Assembly: GCA_963853835.1 (NCBI GenBank) | Contig: OY970821.1 | Location: 56,066,640-56,130,639, forward strand | Source: Calendula officinalis | Taxonomy: Eukaryota > Streptophyta > Magnoliopsida > Asterales > Asteraceae | Direction of reading: 5' to 3' | DNA: 64,000 nucleotides | In this document: positions 59,033-64,000 of the stretch, in pieces | Layout: each line of letters starts with the position of its first letter | Numbering within the stretch: the first letter of the stretch is position 1 | Position numbers and translations under genes: made by a program | The notes under the pieces: model-generated | The model's database searches: none | What the model was told of the DNA's origin: nothing | What the model saw: only the letters and a program-made list of their open reading frames with translations

Positions 59033-60135
59033 CTGGTTCGTTCGTCACTGCCAAGAACAAGTTCGGCTCGAACGCTTCACTGTTCCCGGCCCGAACTTCA
59101 TTTTCGGCCCGAACTACAACCTCGGCCCGAACTTCAACCTCGGCCCAAACTCCGACCTCGGCCCGAACTTCAACCTCGGCCCGAACATCATCCTCGGCCC
59201 GAACACCGAACTTCGGCCCGAACACCACTTCGACCCGAACACCACTTCGACCCGAACATCCCACTTCGGCCCGAACACCACTTCGGCCCGAACATCCCTC
59301 TTCGGCCCGAACTCTTCAATATCCAAGATTGTGTGACAAAAGGTACAATACTAAAACATTCATAACTTTCAGCTCGGGTGTCCGTTTCACGCCCACGAGT
59401 AACCAAAATATCTGGTTCGTTCGTCACTGCCAAGAACAAGTTCGGCTCGAACGCTTCACTGTTCCCGGCCCGAACTTCATTTTCGGCCCGAACTACAACC
59501 TCGGCCCGAACTTCAACCTCGGCCCAAACTCCGACCTCGGCCCGAACTTCAACCTCGGCCCGAACATCATCCTCGGCCCGAACACCGAACTTCGGCCCGA
59601 ACACCACTTCGGCCCGAACACCACTTCGACCCGAACATCCCACTTCGGCCCGAACACCACTTCGGCCCGAACATCCCTCTTCGGCCCGAACTCTTCAATA
59701 TCCAAGATTGTGTGACAAAAGGTACAATACTAAAACATTCATAACTTTCAGCTCGGGTGTCCGTTTCACGCCCACGAGTAACCAAAATATCTGGTTCGTT
59801 CGTCACTGCCAAGAACAAGTTCGGCCCGAACTCTTCACTGTTCCCGGCCCGAACTTCATTTTCAGCCCGAACTTCAACCTCGGCTCGAACTTCAACCTCG
59901 GCCCGAACTCCGACCTCGGCCCGAACTTCAACCTCGGCCCGAACATCATCCTCGGCCCGAACACCGAACTTCGGCCCGAACACCACTTCGGCCCGAACAC
60001 CACTTCGGCCCGAACATCCCACTTCGACCCGGACACCACTTCGGCCCGAACATCCCTCTTCGGCCCGAACTCTTCAATATCCAAGATTGTGTGACAAAAG
60101 GTGCTATACTAAAACATTCATAACTTTCAGCTCGG

Positions 60136-63100
60136 GTGTCCGTTTCACGCCCACGAGTAACCAAAATAGCTGGTTCGTTCGTCACTGCCAAGAACAAGTT
60201 CGGCCCGAACTCTTCACTGTTCCCGGCCCGAACTTCATTTTCGGCCCGAACTTCAAACTCGGCTCGAACTTCAACCTCGGCCCGAACTCCGACCTCGGCC
60301 CGAACTTCAACCTCGGCCGAACATCATCCTTGGGCCGAACACCGAACTTCGGCCCGAACACCACTTCGGCCCGAACACCACTTCGGCCCGAACATCCCAT
60401 TTCGGCCCGAACACCACTTCGGCCCGAACATCTCTCTTCGGCCCGAACTCTTCAATATCCAAGATTGTGTGACAAAAGGTGCTATACTAAAACATTCATA
60501 ACTTTCAGCACGGGTGTCCGTTTCACGCCCACGAGTAACCAAAATAGCTGGTTCGTTCGTCACTGCCAAGAACAAGTTCAGCCCGAAATCTTCACTGTTC
60601 CCGGCCCGAACTTCATTTTCGGCCCGAACTTCAACCTCGGCCCGAACTCCGACCTCGGCCCGAACTTCAACCTCGGCCCGAAAATCATCCTCGGCGCGAA
60701 CACCGAACTTCTGCCCGAACACCACTTCGGCCCGAACATCCCATTTCGGCCCGAACACCACTTCGGCCCGAACATCCCTCTTCGGCCCGAACTCTTCAAT
60801 ATCCAAGATTGTGTGACAAAAGGTGCTATACTAAAACATTCATAACTTTCAGCACGGGTGTCCGTTTCATGCCCACGAGTAACCAAAATAGCTGGTTCGT
60901 TCGTCACTGCCAAGAACAAGTTCAGCCCGAAATCTTCACTGTTCCCGGCCCGAACTTCATTTTCGGCCCGAACTTCAACCTCGGCCCGAACTTCGACCTT
61001 GGCTCGAACTTCAACCTCGGCCCGAAAATCATCCTCGGCGCGAACACCGAACTTCTGCCCGAACACCACTTCGGCCCGAACATCCCATTTCGGCCCGAAC
61101 ACCACTTCGGCCCGAACATCCCTCTTCGGCCCGAACTCTTCAATATCCAAGATTGTGTGACAAAAGGTGCTACACTAAAACATTCATAACTTTCAGCACG
61201 GGTGTCCGTTTCACGCCCACGAGTAACCAAAATAGCTGGTTCGTTCGTCACTGCCAAGAACAAGTTCAGCCCAAAATCTTCACTGTTCCCGGCCCGAACT
61301 TCATTTTCGGCCCGAACTTCAACCTCGGCCCGAACTCCGACCTCGGCCCGAACATCAACCTCGGCCCGAAAATCATCCTCGGCCCGAACACCGAACTTCT
61401 GCCCGAACACCACTTCGGCCCGAACATCCCATTTCGGCCCGAACACCACTTCGGCCCGAACATCCCTCTTCGGCCCGAACTCTTCAATATCCAAGATTGT
61501 GTGACAAAAGGTGCTATACTAAAACATTCATAACTTTCAGCACGGGTGTCCGTTTCACGCCCACGAGTAACCAAAATAGCTGGTTCGTTCATCACTGCCA
61601 AGAACAAGTTCAGCCCGAAATCTTCACTGTTCCCGGCCCGAACTTCATTTTCGGCCCGAACTTCAACCTCGGCCCGAACTCCGACCTCGGCCCGAACTTC
61701 AACCTCGGCCCGAAAATCATCCTTGGCCCGAACACCGAACTTCTGCCCGAACACCACTTCGGCCCGAACATCCCACTTCGGCCAGAACACCACTTCGGCC
61801 CGAACATCCCTCTTCGGCCCGAACTCTTCAATATCCAAGATTGTGTGACAAAAGGTGCTATACTAAAACATTCATAACTTTCAGCTCGGGTGTCCGTTTC
61901 ACGCCCACGAGTAACCAAAATAGTTGGTTCGTTCGTCACTGCCAAGAACAAGTGCGGCCCGAACGCTTCACTATTCCCGGCCCGAACTTCATTTTCGGCC
62001 CGAACTTCAACCTCGGCCCGAACTTCAACCTCGGCCCGAACTCCGACCTCGGCCCGAACTTCAACCTCGGCCCGAACATCATCCTCGGGCCGAACACCAA
62101 ACTTCGGCCCGAACACCACTTCGGCCCGAACACCACTTCGGCCCGAACATCGCTCTTCGGCCCGAACTCTTCAATATCCAAGATTGTGTGACAAAAGGTG
62201 CTATACTAAAACATTCATAACTTTCAGCTCGGGTGTCCGTTTCACGCCCACGAGTAACCAAAATAGCTGGTTCGTTCGTCACTGCCAAGAACAAGTTCGG
62301 CCCGAACTCTTCACTGTTCCCGGCCCGAACTTCATTTTCGGCCCGAACTTCAAACTCGGCTCGAACTTCAACCTCGGCCCGAACTCCGACCTCGGCCCGA
62401 ACTTCATCCTCGGCCGAACATCATCCTTGGGCCGAACACCGAACTTCGGCCCGAACACCACTTCGGCCCGAACACCACTTCGGCCCGAACATCCCATTTC
62501 GGCCCGAACACCACTTCGGCCCGAACATCTCTCTTCGGCCCGAACTCTTCAATATCCAAGATTGTGTGACAAAAGGTGCTATACTAAAACATTCATAACT
62601 TTCAGCACGGGTGTCCGTTTCACGCCCACGAGTAACCAAAATAGCTGGTTCGTTCGTCACTGCCAAGAACAAGTTCAGCCCGAAATCTTCACTGTTCCCG
62701 GCCCGAACTTCATTTTCGGCCCGAACTTCAACCTCGGCCCGAACTCCGACCTCGGCCCGAACTTCAACCTCGGCCCGAAAATCATCCTCGGCGCGAACAC
62801 CGAACTTCTGCCCGAACACCACTTCGGCCCGAACATCCCATTTCGGCCCGAACACCACTTCGGCCCGAACATCCCTCTTCGGCCCGAACTCTTCAATATC
62901 CAAGATTGTGTGACAAAAGGTGCTATACTAAAACATTCATAACTTTCAGCACGGGTGTCCGTTTCATGCCCACGAGTAACCAAAATAGCTGGTTCGTTCG
63001 TCACTGCCAAGAACAAGTTCAGCCCGAAATCTTCACTGTTCCCGGCCCGAACTTCATTTTCGGCCCGAACTTCAACCTCGGCCCGAACTTCGACCTTGGC

Positions 63101-64000
63101 CCGAACTTCAACCTCGGCCCGAAAATCATCCTCGGCGCGAACACCGAACTTCTGCCCGAACACCACTTCGGCCCGAACATCCCATTTCGGCCCGAACACC
63201 ACTTCGGCCCGAACATCCCTCTTCGGCCCGAACTCTTCAATATCCAAGATTGTGTGACAAAAGGTGCTACACTAAAACATTCATAACTTTCAGCACGGGT
63301 GTCCGTTTCACGCCCACGAGTAACCAAAATAGCTGGTTCGTTCGTCACTGCCAAGAACAAGTTCAGCCCAAAATCTTCACTGTTCCCGGCCCGAACTTCA
63401 TTTTCGGCCCGAACTTCAACCTCGGCCCGAACTCCGACCTCGGCCCGAACATCAACCTCGGCCCGAAAATCATCCTCGGCCCGAACACCGAACTTCTGCC
63501 CGAACACCACTTCGGCCCGAACATCCCATTTCGGCCCGAACACCACTTCGGCCCGAACATCCCTCTTCGGCCCGAACTCTTCAATATCCAAGATTGTGTG
63601 ACAAAAGGTGCTATACTAAAACATTCATAACTTTCAGCACGGGTGTCCGTTTCACGCCCACGAGTAACCAAAATAGCTGGTTCGTTCATCACTGCCAAGA
63701 ACAAGTTCAGCCCGAAATCTTCACTGTTCCCGGCCCGAACTTCATTTTCGGCCCGAACTTCAACCTCGGCCCGAACTCCGACCTCGGCCCGAACTTCAAC
63801 CTCGGCCCGAAAATCATCCTTGGCCCGAACACCGAACTTCTGCCCGAACACCACTTCGGCCCGAACATCCCACTTCGGCCAGAACACCACTTCGGCCCGA
63901 ACATCCCTCTTCGGCCCGAACTCTTCAATATCCAAGATTGTGTGACAAAAGGTGCTATACTAAAACATTCATAACTTTCAGCTCGGGTGTCCGTTTCACG
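60136..64000. repeat. Two tandem copies of a 2,097 bp satellite block (second cut by the window edge)
   Basis: Monomer starts 60136, 60514, 60858, 61202 and 61546 recur at 62233, 62611, 62955, 63299 and 63643, each 2,097 bp later. I see only scattered substitutions, for example TTCAACCTCGGCCGA versus TTCATCCTCGGCCGA at about 60310/62407 and GGCTCGAAC versus GGCCCGAAC at about 61013/63110. The duplication is very recent and may continue to the right. Confidence 0.87.

Larger units (their letters stand above)
46195..64000. repeat. Satellite array C
   Basis: About 49 monomers (phase boxes at 46346, 46707, 47035 and so on to 63643), running off the right edge. Monomers average shorter than in array A (mostly 344, 361, 379 bp). 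The dominant variant has TTCAGCCCGAAATCTTCAC in place of TTCGGCCCGAACTCTTCAC, and CTGCCCGAACACC. A second variant with AAGTGCGGCCCGAACG and GTCTTTGCC appears around 54200-58300 and, in part, at 61890. Several segmental duplications are listed separately. No gene is seen. Confidence 0.97.

Noticed and set aside
1..64000. CRISPR-like regular repeat and spacer pattern
   Set aside because: The intervals between repeated cores are themselves repeated, there are no unique spacers and no cas genes, and the retrotransposons are plant-type.
1..64000. Ribosomal intergenic spacer subrepeats
   Set aside because: 41 kb of array without any 18S, 5.8S, 25S or 5S sequence. An IGS would be broken up by rRNA genes about every 10 kb.
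1..64000. Telomeric repeats or a host gene at the array edges
   Set aside because: No TTTAGGG arrays and no ORF outside the two retrotransposons and the satellite frames.

Overview
The window looks like plant nuclear heterochromatin, with no host gene, tRNA, rRNA or CRISPR array visible. The plant call rests on two full-length Ty1/copia LTR retrotransposons with a plant-type primer site (complement of the initiator-methionine tRNA 3' end), consensus plant splice signals and very long methylation-prone satellite arrays. I cannot name the species.

Layout: (1) 1-22161, satellite array A, cut at the left window edge; (2) 22162-33635, retrotransposon element 1, minus strand, 11,474 bp, TSD CCGAA; (3) 33636-34717, 1,082 bp of the same satellite (array B); (4) 34718-46194, retrotransposon element 2, minus strand, 11,477 bp, TSD ACTTC; (5) 46195-64000, satellite array C, cut at the right edge. 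About 41 kb (64%) is satellite.

The satellite has three scales: a 17-19 bp C-rich subrepeat (core CGGCCCGAAC); monomers of roughly 311-396 bp made of a conserved AT-richer segment of about 120 bp plus about 10-15 subrepeats; and higher-order or segmental copies of about 2.3 kb (1039-10030), 2,221 bp (54591-59032), 2,097 bp (60136-64000) and 1,050 bp (50112-52211). Monomer lengths form a ladder (about 311, 327, 344, 361, 379, 396) because whole subrepeats are gained or lost. Long open frames on both strands of the satellite are by-products of this periodicity, not genes.

The two retrotransposons are sister copies (pol about 96% identical by eye). In transcription order (high to low coordinates) each has: 5' LTR with a TATA box, PBS, a leader hairpin, a very large gag with two CCHC knuckles, pol (protease, integrase, reverse transcriptase, RNase H) in the -1 frame, a non-coding region with its own TATA box, a third gene of unknown function in two exons joined by a phase-correct intron, a polypurine tract and the 3' LTR. 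Element 1 is intact apart from one TAG in pol. Element 2 has lesions in gag, pol and both exons of the third gene. The LTR pairs differ by only 1/507 and 2/509 positions, so both insertions are recent, and element 2 was probably already defective when it moved.

The most unusual observations are: a short motif (TCAGTAT/ATACTGA) that saturates both elements, about 48 copies in 11.5 kb of element 1, across LTRs, coding regions and introns; a spliced third gene with its own putative promoter; a phase-compatible intron that could join the first half of gag directly to pol; and a mosaic structure of element 2 whose third-gene frameshift lies at a junction between near-identical and strongly diverged sequence.
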